Origin: Caulobacter vibrioides
GTDB taxonomy: Bacteria > Pseudomonadota > Alphaproteobacteria > Caulobacterales > Caulobacteraceae
Assembly (NCBI GenBank): GCA_001449105.1
Contig: LNIY01000035.1
Location: 1 to 64,000 of the forward strand
Length of the DNA stretch: 64,000 bases
Direction of reading: 5' to 3'
In this document: positions 1 through 8,723 of the stretch, one piece after another
Position numbering within the stretch: position 1 is the first letter of the stretch
Layout of the letters: every line of letters begins with the position of its first letter
Position numbers and translations under genes: made by a program
Notes under the pieces: model-generated
Seen by the model: only the letters and a program-made list of their open reading frames with translations
What the model was told of the DNA's origin: nothing
Databases searched by the model: none

Positions 1-57
1 CCTCCGGCCCTCCGGGCCACCTCCCCCTCTGGGGGAGGTGGCCCGGAGGGCCGGAGG
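1..57. repeat. GC-rich inverted repeat, 27-bp arms
   Basis: Positions 1-27 and 31-57 are exact reverse complements separated by a 3-base loop (TCT). The arm sequence (CCTCCGGCCCTCCGGGCCAC and on) is the same as the left end of the elements at 1945-2054 and 63350-63449, so this is a folded-back copy of that family. It may extend past the window edge. It lies just downstream of the minus-strand gamma-glutamyltransferase gene and could act as a 3' hairpin, although no T-run follows. Confidence 0.85.
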
Positions 58-77
58 GGGGCGCGCGAAGCGCGCCA

Positions 78-1850
78 TCAATACCCCAGCGCCACCCCGT
101 CCTTGCGCATCTCGGTCGCCGCCGCGTAGCGCCCCGGCCAGCGTTCGATGGCCTGGTAGCCGCCGTAGCCGCCGGCGTCGGTCTTGAGGGTCCAGCCGAT
201 GGCTTCCAGCGCCTTGCGGGTCGCGGCCGGCACGCCGGTCTCCAGGTCCAGCGCCTTGACGTCCTCGGCGGCGATCCCGGTCGGCTCGGGCGAGCCGCCG
301 TGGTGCCAGCGCGGGGCGTCGCCGGCTTCCTGCACGCCCAGGCCGAAGTCGACCATGTTGCTGATGATCTGGGTCTGGCCCTGGGGCTGCATGTCGCCGC
401 CCATGACGCCAAAGCTCAGCCACGGCTCGCCCTTGCGGGTGGCGAAGCCGGGGATGATCGTCTGGAAGGGGCGCTTGCCGGGGGCGTAGAGGTTGGGGTG
501 GCCGTCGGTCAGGGCGAACAGCTCGCCCCGGTCCTGGAACATGAAGCCCAGGCCGTCGGGCATTAGGCCCGAGCCCATGCCGCGATAGTTCGACTGGATG
601 ATCGAGACCATCATCCCGTCCTTGTCGGCGGTGGTGAAATAGGTGGTGTCGCCCTTGCTGGGCGCGGTCCCCGGATAGGACGGCGTCCAGATCGCGTCGG
701 GGCGGATCAGCTTGGCGCGCTCCTTGGCGTAGTCCTTGGAGATCAGCCACTCGATCGGCGACTTGTAGAAGTCCTGGTCGGCGTAGAAGCGGGCGCGGTC
801 CTCGTAGGCCAGGCGCTTGGCCTCGACGGCGTGGTGGATCGCCTGGGCCGACTGGAAGCCCATGCCGGCCACGTCGAACTGCTCGAGGATGTTCAGCATC
901 TGCAGGGTGGCCAGCCCCTGCGTGTTGTCGCCCAGGGCGTGGACGTCGACGCCGCGATAGCCGGTGGTGTGCACGGTGGTCCAGACCGAGCGGTGGGCGG
1001 CCAGGTCCGCCTTGGTCATCCAGCCGCCGATGCGCTTGAAATAGGCCTCGATGGTCGTGGCGATCTCGCCCTCGTAGAAGGCGCGGCCGCCGCCCTGGGC
1101 GATCAGGCGATAGGTGCGGGCCAGCGCCGGGTTCTTGAAGATTTCGCCCTCGACCGGGGTCTTGCCGTCGGGCGCCCAGACCTTCCTGAAGTTCTCGACT
1201 TCCTCGATGTTGGAGGCCGGGTTGGTGAAGCGGCGGTGGCTGCCGGCCAGGTAGAAGGCGACGTTCTGGGTGATCGGGTGGCCTTCCTCGGCGGTGGCGA
1301 TCGCCGGCTCGAACAGCTGCGCCCACTTCAGCTTGCCGTAGCGCTCGTGCAGGGCCCGCCAGGCGTCGACGGCGCCGGGCACGCTGACGCTGACCGTGCC
1401 GTAGGAGGGGATCTTGCCGTCCTTGGCGCGGCCGCGAACGGTCTCCAGCGACAGGCCCTTGGGCGAGCGGCCCGAACCGTTCAGGCCCACCACCTTGCGG
1501 GTCTTGGGGTCCCAGAGCAGCACGTAGCAGTCGCCGCCGATGCCGCAGGCGATCGGCTCGCACAGGCCGAGCATGGCGTTGGCGGCCACGGCCGCGTCGG
1601 CCGCCGAGCCGCCCTTCTTCAGCACCGCGATCGCGGCCTGGGTCGCCAGCGGGTGGGCCGTGGCGGCGGCGCCATGGACGCCCCAGGCGGCCGAACGCGA
1701 AGCGAAGGTTGCGCCGTCCACCCGGTCGCCGCCGTGCACGTCGGGGCGCTTGCGGTTGGGATTGGGGCCGGTGAGGATCTGCGACTGGGCCAGGGCCTGG
1801 CCGGCGAAGGCGACGGCGGGCAGGGCGGCGAAGAAGGTGCGGCGGCGCAT
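78..1850 (-). CDS. ggt: Gamma-glutamyltransferase, secreted
   Basis: This 590-residue protein belongs to the Ntn-hydrolase family that cleaves the gamma-glutamyl bond of glutathione and transfers or hydrolyses it in the periplasm. The N-terminus MRRRTFFAALPAVAFAGQALAQ looks like a twin-arginine or Sec signal peptide with an AxA-type cleavage site. The early motif around NAMLGLCEPIACGIGGDCY (residues 91-109) is typical of the large subunit. The maturation site falls at GDTTYFTTADKDG, which makes Thr402 the likely nucleophile of the small subunit. Length is normal for the family. The gene stands alone, with repeat elements on both flanks. Substrate preference (glutathione versus cephalosporin-acylase-like) cannot be told from sequence. 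Confidence 0.92.
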   Translation of the reverse strand: MRRRTFFAALPAVAFAGQALAQSQILTGPNPNRKRPDVHGGDRVDGATFASRSAAWGVHGAAATAHPLATQAAIAVLKKGGSAADAAVAANAMLGLCEPIACGIGGDCYVLLWDPKTRKVVGLNGSGRSPKGLSLETVRGRAKDGKIPSYGTVSVSVPGAVDAWRALHERYGKLKWAQLFEPAIATAEEGHPITQNVAFYLAGSHRRFTNPASNIEEVENFRKVWAPDGKTPVEGEIFKNPALARTYRLIAQGGGRAFYEGEIATTIEAYFKRIGGWMTKADLAAHRSVWTTVHTTGYRGVDVHALGDNTQGLATLQMLNILEQFDVAGMGFQSAQAIHHAVEAKRLAYEDRARFYADQDFYKSPIEWLISKDYAKERAKLIRPDAIWTPSYPGTAPSKGDTTYFTTADKDGMMVSIIQSNYRGMGSGLMPDGLGFMFQDRGELFALTDGHPNLYAPGKRPFQTIIPGFATRKGEPWLSFGVMGGDMQPQGQTQIISNMVDFGLGVQEAGDAPRWHHGGSPEPTGIAAEDVKALDLETGVPAATRKALEAIGWTLKTDAGGYGGYQAIERWPGRYAAATEMRKDGVALGY

Positions 1851-1944
1851 GTCGGTGTCCCCACGAAAACGGCGAGTCCGTTTCTAGGGGCGGCGGGCGG
1901 GGGAGGCTAGGCCGTGCGGGAAAAGTGGGTGTGTGGGGGTGAAG

Positions 1945-2054
1945 CCCCCTCCGGCCCTCCGGGCCACCTCCCCCAGAGGGGGAGGATCTATTGGCGCCGG
2001 CGCTTTTCAAGATGCTCCCCCTTTGGGGGAGCTGTCGCGGAGCGACTGAGGGGG
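1945..2054. repeat. Intergenic palindromic repeat element, copy 2
   Basis: This 110-bp element has two hairpin-like blocks. The first is a CCCCCTCCGGCCCTCCGGGC block leading into CCTCCCCCAGAGGGGGAGGATCT. The second is GATGCTCCCCCTTTGGGGGAGC followed by TGTCGCGGAGCGACTGAGGGGG. The same two blocks, in the same order, recur at 63350-63449, and the first block is folded back on itself at 1-57. It fills the gap between ggt and the next convergent-side gene. Confidence 0.85.
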
Positions 2055-2546
2055 TCAGCCCAGCGCCAGGTCGTCCAGCTCCTTGCCCAGCACCAGGGCC
2101 AGGGCCTCGACCACCAGCACGTGGTCCTGGCGCTGGGGCAGGCCCGAGACGGTCACCGCGCCGATGCAGCCCAGGCCCTTCACCAGCAGCGGGAAACCGC
2201 CGCCGTGGGCCGCGTAGTCGCGGGTGGGCAGGCCGTGCTTGGCCTCCAGGGTCTCGTTCTTGGCCGCCAGGGCCAGGCCGATACCGTAGGAGCTCCTGTC
2301 GAAGTGCAGCACGGTGTTGCGCTTGCGGCGCAGCCAGTCGGCGTTCTCGTGGGTCGAGCCGGGCAGGGCGGCGTGGAACAGCGGCCGGTCGCGCAGCGAC
2401 ACGTCGATGGCCAGCGGCGCCTTGCGGGCCAGGGCCGCATCCCGCAGGCCGGCCCCCAGGGCCCAGGCGGCGTCGAGGTCGAAGCGCGGGAAGACCAGCG
2501 TGGCCTCCTGGGCGGCGATGCGGGCGATGTCGTCCTCGCGGCTCAT
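2055..2546 (-). CDS. UPF0303 / heme-degrading-domain (DUF336-like) protein
   Basis: This 163-residue cytosolic protein starts MSREDDIARIAAQEATL. It matches the UPF0303 family, related to the HbpS/GlcG-type fold, whose biochemical role is not settled. The conserved stretches RNTVLHFDRSSYGIGL and YAAHGGGFPLLVKGLGCIGAVTVSGLPQ are visible; the latter glycine-rich block is the family hallmark. Its ATG overlaps the stop of the upstream oxidoreductase gene (ATGA), so the two are translationally coupled and probably work together. The start at 2546 is chosen for that overlap. A longer open frame running upstream to 3617 is just the antisense reading of the oxidoreductase. Confidence 0.85.
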   Translation of the reverse strand: MSREDDIARIAAQEATLVFPRFDLDAAWALGAGLRDAALARKAPLAIDVSLRDRPLFHAALPGSTHENADWLRRKRNTVLHFDRSSYGIGLALAAKNETLEAKHGLPTRDYAAHGGGFPLLVKGLGCIGAVTVSGLPQRQDHVLVVEALALVLGKELDDLALG

Positions 2547-3613
2547 CGGGCGGCCTCGACAGGCAGTTCGCGACGCTCGGCGGCCGAGCGGATCGCCAGG
2601 TCCAGCAGCTCCATGACCTGCAGCGCCTCGCGGGCTGGCACGGGATTGGGCGCGCCGGTCAGGATCGCGTCGCGGATCCCGGCGTAATAGGCCGCGTAGT
2701 CGCCGCGGCGGCCGGCGAAGGTCTCGCTGGTCAGGCTGTCGCCGTCGGCGCGGGTCAGGGTTCCGGGGCGCGGATCGAGGCCGAAGCCCTCGTCGGCCGG
2801 CGTCAGGCCGCGCTTGAGCATGTCTTCCTGGGCGTCCAGGCCCTGCTTGACGAAGCTGCCCTTGGTCCCATGCACGGCCAGGCGCAGGTCGGCGGCGGCG
2901 GTCAGCAGGCTGCCGTGCAGGATCACTCGCAGCGCCGGATAGCGCAGCGTCACGTGGAAATAGTCGTCGGCCCCCGCGCCCTGGCGCTGGATCCCGATGT
3001 CGGCGTTGACCGCCAGCGGCGCGCCGAACAGTTGCAGCGCCTGGTCCAGCAGGTGGGGGCCCAGGTCGAACCAGGCGCCGGCGCCCGGGCCGGCCCGCTC
3101 GCGCCAGCGGTCGCGCACCACGGGGCGGAAGCGGTCGAAGTGGCTTTCGTACTGCGTCACCTCGCCTAGAACGCCGTCGGCGATCAGGCCCTTCAGCGTC
3201 AGGAAATCGGCGTCCCAGCGGCGATTGTGAAACACCGACAGGAGGCGGTCGTGGGTCTCGGCCGAGGCGATCAGGGCGCGGGCCTCGTCGAGGGTGACGG
3301 TGAACGGCTTGTCGATCACCACATGCTTGCCGGCGGTGAGGGCCGCCTGGCCCTGCGGCGCGTGCAGGTCGTTGGGCGTGGCGATGACCACAAGGTCGAT
3401 CGCCGCGTCGGCCAGCGCTTCGTCGAGGCTGGCGACGACCTTGGCCTCGGGATGGTCGGTCGCCACCTTGGCCGGGTCGCTGGACACCACGGTGTGCAGG
3501 ACGAGGCCCGGCGTCGTGGTGATCAGCGGGGCGTGAAAGGTCTTGCCGACATAGCCGTAGCCGACGAGGGCGACGTTGAGCGGAGCGGTCGTGGTGGAAG
3601 ACAACGTTGTCAT
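2543..3613 (-). CDS. Gfo/Idh/MocA-family NAD(P)-dependent oxidoreductase
   Basis: The protein has 356 residues. The N-terminal Rossmann fold carries the dinucleotide motif VALVGYGYVGKTFHAPL (about residues 14-30), and GKHVVIDKPFTVTLDEA (about 92-108) is the family's EKP-like catalytic motif with Lys in the DKP element. The C-terminal half is the alpha/beta substrate domain. The overall pattern resembles the YdgJ/YhhX branch, which acts on sugars or inositols, but the substrate cannot be named. The first codons of the ATG frame are Thr/Ser-rich. The gene ends in a 4-base overlap with the UPF0303 gene. Confidence 0.88.
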   Translation of the reverse strand: MTTLSSTTTAPLNVALVGYGYVGKTFHAPLITTTPGLVLHTVVSSDPAKVATDHPEAKVVASLDEALADAAIDLVVIATPNDLHAPQGQAALTAGKHVVIDKPFTVTLDEARALIASAETHDRLLSVFHNRRWDADFLTLKGLIADGVLGEVTQYESHFDRFRPVVRDRWRERAGPGAGAWFDLGPHLLDQALQLFGAPLAVNADIGIQRQGAGADDYFHVTLRYPALRVILHGSLLTAAADLRLAVHGTKGSFVKQGLDAQEDMLKRGLTPADEGFGLDPRPGTLTRADGDSLTSETFAGRRGDYAAYYAGIRDAILTGAPNPVPAREALQVMELLDLAIRSAAERRELPVEAAR

Positions 3614-3673
3614 GCATCCAATCTAAGCCGTGATCGCGGCGAGGTCACGGCGCCGGCGCGTGAAATGCACAAC

Positions 3674-3706
3674 GAAAAAGCCCCCGGCGCGGCTGCGTCC
3701 GGGGGC
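3674..3706 (-). terminator. Rho-independent terminator of the MFS gene
   Basis: On the minus strand, an 8-bp GC stem (GCCCCCGG/CCGGGGGC at 3680-3687 and 3699-3706) with an 11-base loop is followed by TTTTT. It lies just past the stop at 3731 and separates the MFS unit from the oxidoreductase pair. Confidence 0.8.
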
Positions 3707-3730
3707 TCGCTTTCAGCGGAGTGGCGAAGA

Positions 3731-5005
3731 TCAGATCTTCACCGGCTCCATCTTGGGGGTGAGCAGGTGCACCACCAGCAGGGCGACCAGATAGGCGGTG
3801 CCGGCCACCACGAAGATCGGGGTGTAGGTGCCGATGTCTTCCAGAACCTTGCCGATGTACTTGGAGAACACCATGCCGCCCAGGGCGCCCAGCATGCCGC
3901 CGATGCCGACGACCGAGCCGACGGCGGCGCGCGGGAAGACGTCCGAGGGCAGGGTGTAGAGGTTGGCCGAGAAGCCCTGGTGGGCCGCGGTCGCGATCCC
4001 GATGATCAGCACGGCCAGCCAGACGTTGCTGGCGAACGAGGCGAACATCACCGGCACGGCCAGCAGGGCGCAGACCAGCATGGTCGTCTTGCGGGCGGCG
4101 TTGATGCTCCAGCCGCGCTTCATCAGGTTCGACGACAGCCAGCCGCCTCCGACGCTGCCGACGTCGGACAGCAGGTAGATGGCGATCAGCGGCGGGCCGA
4201 AGGTCTTCAGGTCAAGGCCGTAGCGCTTGCCCAGGAAGTCCGGCAGCCAGAACAGGAACATCCACCAGATCGGGTCGATCAGGAACTTGCCCAGCGAGTA
4301 GGCCCAGGTCTCGCGCTTGGTCAGCAGCTTGGCCCAGCCGATCTTCTCGACCGGGTCGGCCGGGTCCTGCTCGATGTGGGCCAGTTCGGCCGCGCCCAGC
4401 TTTTTGTGCTCGCGCGGGCGGCGGTAGACCAGCAGCCAGATCGGCAGCCAGATCAGGCCGGCGACGCCGGTGACGATGAAGGCCATCTGCCAGCCGAAGG
4501 CCAGGGTGATGCCCGGCACGACCAGCGGGGTGACGATGGCGCCGATGTTGGTGCCGGCGTTGAAGATGCCGGTGGCGAAGGCGCGTTCCTTCTTGGGGAA
4601 CCACTCGGCCACGGCCTTGATGCCGCCCGGGAAGCCGCCGGCCTCGCCGATGCCCAGGCCCATGCGGGCGAAGATGAAGCCCGAAAGGCCTCGCGCGCCG
4701 GCGTGAGCGATGTGGGCGATCTGCCAGATAGCGAACGCGATGCCGAAGCCCCAGCGGGCCCCGATCTTGTCCATGATCTTGCCCCACGCCAGATAGGCGA
4801 TGGCGTAGGAGAGCTGGAAGTAGAAGACGAGGTCGGCATAGTCGCCCTCGCTCCAGCCGAACTCCTTGGAGAGGTTCGGCTTGAGCAGGCCGATGGTCTG
4901 CCGGTCCACATAGTTGATGACCATCGCCGCGAACAGCAGGCTGACGATCACCCAGCGATAGCGCCCGATCTTTTCAGACGGCGCGGGGGCCGCGGATACG
5001 TCCAT
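3731..5005 (-). CDS. MFS transporter, ACS (anion:cation symporter) type
   Basis: This 424-residue inner-membrane carrier has about 12 hydrophobic helices. The start of TM1 reads YRWVIVSLLFAAMVINYVDRQTIGLLKP; the NYVDR element is characteristic of the hexuronate/glucarate (ExuT/GudP-like) branch. GIGEAGGFPGGIKAVAEWFPKKERAFATGIFNAGTNIGA (about residues 137-175) is the ACS-family signature. Sugar acids such as hexuronate or aldarate are the expected substrates by family. It lies 60 bp downstream of the FAH-family gene on the same strand, so uptake and breakdown of one sugar-acid type compound is the natural inference. A clear terminator follows. Confidence 0.88.
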   Translation of the reverse strand: MDVSAAPAPSEKIGRYRWVIVSLLFAAMVINYVDRQTIGLLKPNLSKEFGWSEGDYADLVFYFQLSYAIAYLAWGKIMDKIGARWGFGIAFAIWQIAHIAHAGARGLSGFIFARMGLGIGEAGGFPGGIKAVAEWFPKKERAFATGIFNAGTNIGAIVTPLVVPGITLAFGWQMAFIVTGVAGLIWLPIWLLVYRRPREHKKLGAAELAHIEQDPADPVEKIGWAKLLTKRETWAYSLGKFLIDPIWWMFLFWLPDFLGKRYGLDLKTFGPPLIAIYLLSDVGSVGGGWLSSNLMKRGWSINAARKTTMLVCALLAVPVMFASFASNVWLAVLIIGIATAAHQGFSANLYTLPSDVFPRAAVGSVVGIGGMLGALGGMVFSKYIGKVLEDIGTYTPIFVVAGTAYLVALLVVHLLTPKMEPVKI

Positions 5006-5065
5006 GGACTTCGTCTTCCTTACCCTAGTCTTTGTTTTGGTTCGTTGTTGTCAGGCTGGCCGCCG

Positions 5066-5881
5066 TCAGGCGGGGACCGCCCTGCAGCGGACCTCGCCCA
5101 GCGGGCCGAAGCTTATGGTCGACTCGTCGCCGGCCGCCACGTCGTGGATGCCGGTGCTGGCGCCGGTGGTGACCAGCATGCCCTTCTTCAGCGGGCGGCC
5201 GCGCGAGGCGACGTGGCCGAGCAGGAAGGCCAGGGCCGCCAGGGGCGAGCCGGGGATCGAGGTCGCGCCGCCCTTGCCGACGCTGGCGCCGTTGACGAAG
5301 GTCTCGGCCGGCATGGCTTCCCAGCCGATCTCGCGCCAGTTCTCGATGACCGGACCCAGGATCTGGCCGTCGTTGTTGCCGAAGTCGGAGACCACGATGG
5401 GCGGGCCCAGCTCGTTGATGGTCTTCAGCGGGCTGCCGGCGATTTCGACGCCCAGGATCAGCTCGCCGACGTATTCGGCGGCTTCTTCCGCCGTCCAGTC
5501 GGTCTTGCCCTCGGGGGCGTCCTTGGACAGGCGGATGATGAACTCGGCCTCGACGGCGGTGAAGCCGCCGGCGATGGCGCGGAACGGGGTCGGCTCGGCG
5601 CCGGCCTCCCAGACGTTCTTCGCAAAGATGCAGCCGGCCAGGCGGTCGACGCCCAGGCGCTCGCGGTGATGCGGGGGAACCAGGCCGACCTTCCAGCCGA
5701 CCAGCTCGTCGGGCCACAGGTCGATGGCGATGTCCTGCACCGCATAGCCGTCGGCCATGGTCTGGGGCAGGGCGCCGCCGGGATAGCCGGGAACCGAAAC
5801 GCCCTTCTGCCGGGCTTCAACGAATTGGGGGGCGATCGACGCCGGTGCGAATAGGTCGCTTTGCGCCTCAGAAACGGTCAC
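5066..5881 (-). CDS. 2-keto-4-pentenoate hydratase / fumarylacetoacetase-family enzyme
   Basis: The protein has 271 residues. The MhpD-like layout is visible: GWKVGLVPP near residue 62, the metal-binding EAEFIIRLSKD segment (about 113-123) with the E-x-E pattern, and a C-terminal GKGGATSIPGSPLAALAFLLGHVASRGRPLKKG block containing the glycine-rich SPLAAL element. Enzymes of this family hydrate or cleave 2-keto acids using Mg2+ and include aldonic and aldaric acid breakdown enzymes. Pairing with the MFS carrier suggests sugar-acid rather than aromatic degradation, but this is inference. It is first in the unit, with a candidate operator about 65 bp upstream. Confidence 0.8.
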   Translation of the reverse strand: MTVSEAQSDLFAPASIAPQFVEARQKGVSVPGYPGGALPQTMADGYAVQDIAIDLWPDELVGWKVGLVPPHHRERLGVDRLAGCIFAKNVWEAGAEPTPFRAIAGGFTAVEAEFIIRLSKDAPEGKTDWTAEEAAEYVGELILGVEIAGSPLKTINELGPPIVVSDFGNNDGQILGPVIENWREIGWEAMPAETFVNGASVGKGGATSIPGSPLAALAFLLGHVASRGRPLKKGMLVTTGASTGIHDVAAGDESTISFGPLGEVRCRAVPA

Positions 5882-5946
5882 GCCGCGTAGCCTCCCTCGA
5901 ATTACTCATGACTGGCCCGTTCATCGGGCCTGCGCTGTCTCTAATG

Positions 5947-5958
5947 GAAACCGGTGTC
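5947..5958. promoter_or_regulatory. Candidate LacI/GalR-type operator
   Basis: GAAACCGGTGTC is a palindrome with five of six base pairs matching, centred on CCGG. A central CG/CCGG with A/T flanks is the usual form of LacI-family operators. It sits between the start of the hydratase gene (minus strand) and ligD (plus strand). No LacI-type gene is in the window, so assignment is by pattern only. Confidence 0.4.
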
Positions 5959-6049
5959 ATTGACAATTGGTCCACTGAAACACGTCAACGCGCGGAGGGG
6001 AACCGTTCACGCGCTCGAAGACTCTTGTTTTCAGAGAAGGATCGGCAAA

Positions 6050-8683
6050 ATGGCCCAGTCGCAGCTGACCGAGTATCGCCGCAAGCGCGACTTCGCGAAG
6101 ACCGCCGAACCCAGCGGCGAGCGCGCGGTGGCGGCCGCGCCGCACCTGCGATTCGTCATCCAGAAGCACGACGCCACGCGCCTGCACTACGACTTCCGGC
6201 TGGAGGTCGACGGCGTGCTGAAGTCGTGGGCCGTGACCAAGGGACCTTCGCTCGATCCGGCCGACAAGCGCCTGTCGGTCGAGGTCGAGGACCATCCCCT
6301 CGACTACGGCGACTTCGAGGGCACGATCCCCAAGGGCCAGTACGGCGGCGGCACGGTGCAGCTGTGGGACCGCGGCTATTGGGCGCCCGAGCCCGGCTTC
6401 GAGGACATCGGCAAGGCGCTGAAGAAGGGCGAACTGAAGTTCGTGCTGGAGGGCGAGCGCCTGCATGGCGGTTGGGTGCTGGTGCGCATGAACTGGGACC
6501 GCAACGCCAAGGACGGAAAAGGCAAGCGCAGCAACTGGCTGCTGATCAAGCATGCCGACGAGGCCGCACGGCCCGGCGAGGGCGCGGCGATCCTGGAGGA
6601 GGATCGTTCCATCGCCTCGGACCGAAGCATGGCCGACATCGCGGCGGGCAAGGGCAAGTCGCCCAGGCCTTTCATCCTGAAATCGAAGGGCAAGGCCGAC
6701 GCCGTCTGGAAGTCACGTACCAAGGCCGAGCGCGAGGCCCTGGCCAGGGAGGCCGACGAGACCCGCAGCTTCGCGCCGACCTCATCGAAAGGGGCGGCCA
6801 AGGCCAAGTCTGAAGCCATGCCGCGCTTCGTCGAACCGCAGCTGTGCAAGTCGGTAGACCGTCCGCCGGCCGGCGCGGGCTGGGCGCACGAGATCAAATT
6901 CGACGGCTATCGCCTGCAATTGCGCGTCGAGGACGGCCGGGCGGTTCTGCGCACCCGCAAGGGCCTGGACTGGACCGAGCGGTTCGCCGGCCTCGCCGAG
7001 GCGGCCGCCGACCTGCCGGACGCGATCATCGACGGCGAGGCCGTGGTGCTGGACCAGGCCGGCCAGCCCGACTTCGCGGCCTTGCAGGCGGCGCTGGCCG
7101 AGGGCAGGGAGGGCGAAATCATCTTCTTCGCCTTCGACCTGCTGTTCGCAGGGGCCGAGGATCTGCGCGCCCTGCCGCTGCGCGAGCGCAAGGCGCGGCT
7201 GAAGGCCCTGCTGGGGCAGGACGAGGCGCGGCTGCGCTATGTCGACCACTTCGAGACGGCGGGCGACGCGGTGCTGCTGTCGGCCTGCAAGCTGGAGCTG
7301 GAAGGGATCATCTCCAAGCGACTCGACGCGACCTATCGCTCGGGTCGCAGCGAGACCTGGACCAAGTCCAAGTGCCGGGCCGGCCACGAGGTGGTGATCG
7401 GCGGCTGGACGACGACCGGAACGGCCTTCCGTTCGCTGATCGCCGGTGTGATGCGCGGCGGCAGGCTGGTTCACGTGGGCCGTATCGGCACGGGTTTCGG
7501 CAAGGACAAGGTCGCCACCCTGCTGCCGAAGCTGAAGGCGCTGGAGACCGACCTCTCGCCGTTCGAAGGGGCGGGCGCGCCCAGAAAGGCCGCCAACATC
7601 CATTGGGTGAAGCCGGAGCTGGTGGCCGAGATCGAGTATGCCGGCTTCACCGGCGAGGGCGCGATCCGCCAGGCCGCCTTCAAGGGCCTGCGCGAGGACA
7701 AGCCGGCTTCGGAGGTCGAGGCCGATGCGGCGCCGGCCGCCCAGGCGGAGCTGGCCGAACCGGCGCCCAAGGCGGCTAAGGCCGCTACGTCCAAGTCCGA
7801 AAGCGTCGTGCTCGGCGTGGCGATCTCCAAGCCCGACAAGCCGCTGTGGCCCGACGCCGGCGACGGCGAGCCGGGGACCAAGCTGGATCTCGCCCGCTAC
7901 TACGCCGCCGTCGGCGAGTGGATGCTGCCGCATATCAAGGGCCGGCCCGCCTCGGTGATCCGCGTGCCCGACGGGATCGACGGCGAGACCTTCTTCCAGC
8001 GCCACGCCATGCGCGGGATGTCGTCGCTGATCGAGACCGTCACGGTCAGCGGCGACCGCCAGCCCTACATCAAGTTCGACCGTGTCGAGGCCCTGGTCGC
8101 CGCAGCCCAGATCGCCGCCGTCGAGATCCACCCGTGGAACTGCCAGCCGGGCGATCCGGAGGTCGCCGGCCGCCTGGTCTTCGACCTCGATCCGGCGCCG
8201 GAGCTGACCTTCGAGGACGTCATCGTCGCCGCCCGTGAAATGCGCGACCGACTGGAGGAGCTGGGCCTGGCCAGTTTCTGCAAGACCACCGGCGGCAAGG
8301 GGCTGCACGTGGTTACGCCGCTGTCGGACAAGGTTCCGTGGGACCAGGCCAAGGCCTTCGCGCGCGAGGTCTGCGCCCGGATGGCCGCCGACGACCCCGA
8401 CCGCTACCTGATCACCATGAGCAAGAAGGCCAGGGCCGGGAAGATATTCCTCGACTACCTGCGCAACGACCGCACGAGCACGGCGGTGGCTCCGCTGTCG
8501 GCCCGCGCCCGACCTGGGGCGACCGTGTCGATGCCGCTGAACTGGACGCAGGTGAAGGCCGGCCTCGATCCGACGCGGTTCACGATCCGCACCGCGCCCG
8601 GGCTGATCGCCAGAAGCACGGCCTGGGCCGACTACGCCGAAGTGGCCAGGCCCTTGAAGGCGGCGATCAAGCGGCTGGGCTGA
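6050..8683 (+). CDS. ligD: Non-homologous end-joining DNA ligase LigD (PE-Lig-Pol)
   Basis: This 877-residue protein has three domains. An N-terminal 3'-phosphoesterase (about 30-165; [16 protein letters not shown] with the His and Asp metal ligands) is followed by a central ATP-dependent ligase (about 258-570; adenylated Lys283 in [12 protein letters not shown], then [10 protein letters not shown] and [12 protein letters not shown]). A C-terminal primase-like polymerase (about 600-877; catalytic VFDLDPAPE, and [13 protein letters not shown]) completes it. The PE-Lig-Pol order is that of Pseudomonas rather than mycobacteria. It repairs double-strand breaks with Ku; no ku gene lies in this window. 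The start at 6050 is preceded by GAGAAGG and begins where the homologous [19 protein letters not shown] N-terminus does; an earlier in-frame ATG at 5954 would cover the operator. Confidence 0.93.
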   Translation: MAQSQLTEYRRKRDFAKTAEPSGERAVAAAPHLRFVIQKHDATRLHYDFRLEVDGVLKSWAVTKGPSLDPADKRLSVEVEDHPLDYGDFEGTIPKGQYGGGTVQLWDRGYWAPEPGFEDIGKALKKGELKFVLEGERLHGGWVLVRMNWDRNAKDGKGKRSNWLLIKHADEAARPGEGAAILEEDRSIASDRSMADIAAGKGKSPRPFILKSKGKADAVWKSRTKAEREALAREADETRSFAPTSSKGAAKAKSEAMPRFVEPQLCKSVDRPPAGAGWAHEIKFDGYRLQLRVEDGRAVLRTRKGLDWTERFAGLAEAAADLPDAIIDGEAVVLDQAGQPDFAALQAALAEGREGEIIFFAFDLLFAGAEDLRALPLRERKARLKALLGQDEARLRYVDHFETAGDAVLLSACKLELEGIISKRLDATYRSGRSETWTKSKCRAGHEVVIGGWTTTGTAFRSLIAGVMRGGRLVHVGRIGTGFGKDKVATLLPKLKALETDLSPFEGAGAPRKAANIHWVKPELVAEIEYAGFTGEGAIRQAAFKGLREDKPASEVEADAAPAAQAELAEPAPKAAKAATSKSESVVLGVAISKPDKPLWPDAGDGEPGTKLDLARYYAAVGEWMLPHIKGRPASVIRVPDGIDGETFFQRHAMRGMSSLIETVTVSGDRQPYIKFDRVEALVAAAQIAAVEIHPWNCQPGDPEVAGRLVFDLDPAPELTFEDVIVAAREMRDRLEELGLASFCKTTGGKGLHVVTPLSDKVPWDQAKAFAREVCARMAADDPDRYLITMSKKARAGKIFLDYLRNDRTSTAVAPLSARARPGATVSMPLNWTQVKAGLDPTRFTIRTAPGLIARSTAWADYAEVARPLKAAIKRLG

Positions 8684-8723
8684 GGCTTGCCCCGCGCCCC
8701 CGCATCGTGACACCACAACCCTC

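Noticed and set aside
3227..5854. 875-codon plus-strand frame over the MFS and hydratase genes
   Set aside because: Antisense to two clear families; shadow composition and no domain.
5954..6049. Earlier in-frame start for ligD
   Set aside because: No ribosome-binding site, covers the candidate operator, and adds residues not expected in LigD.
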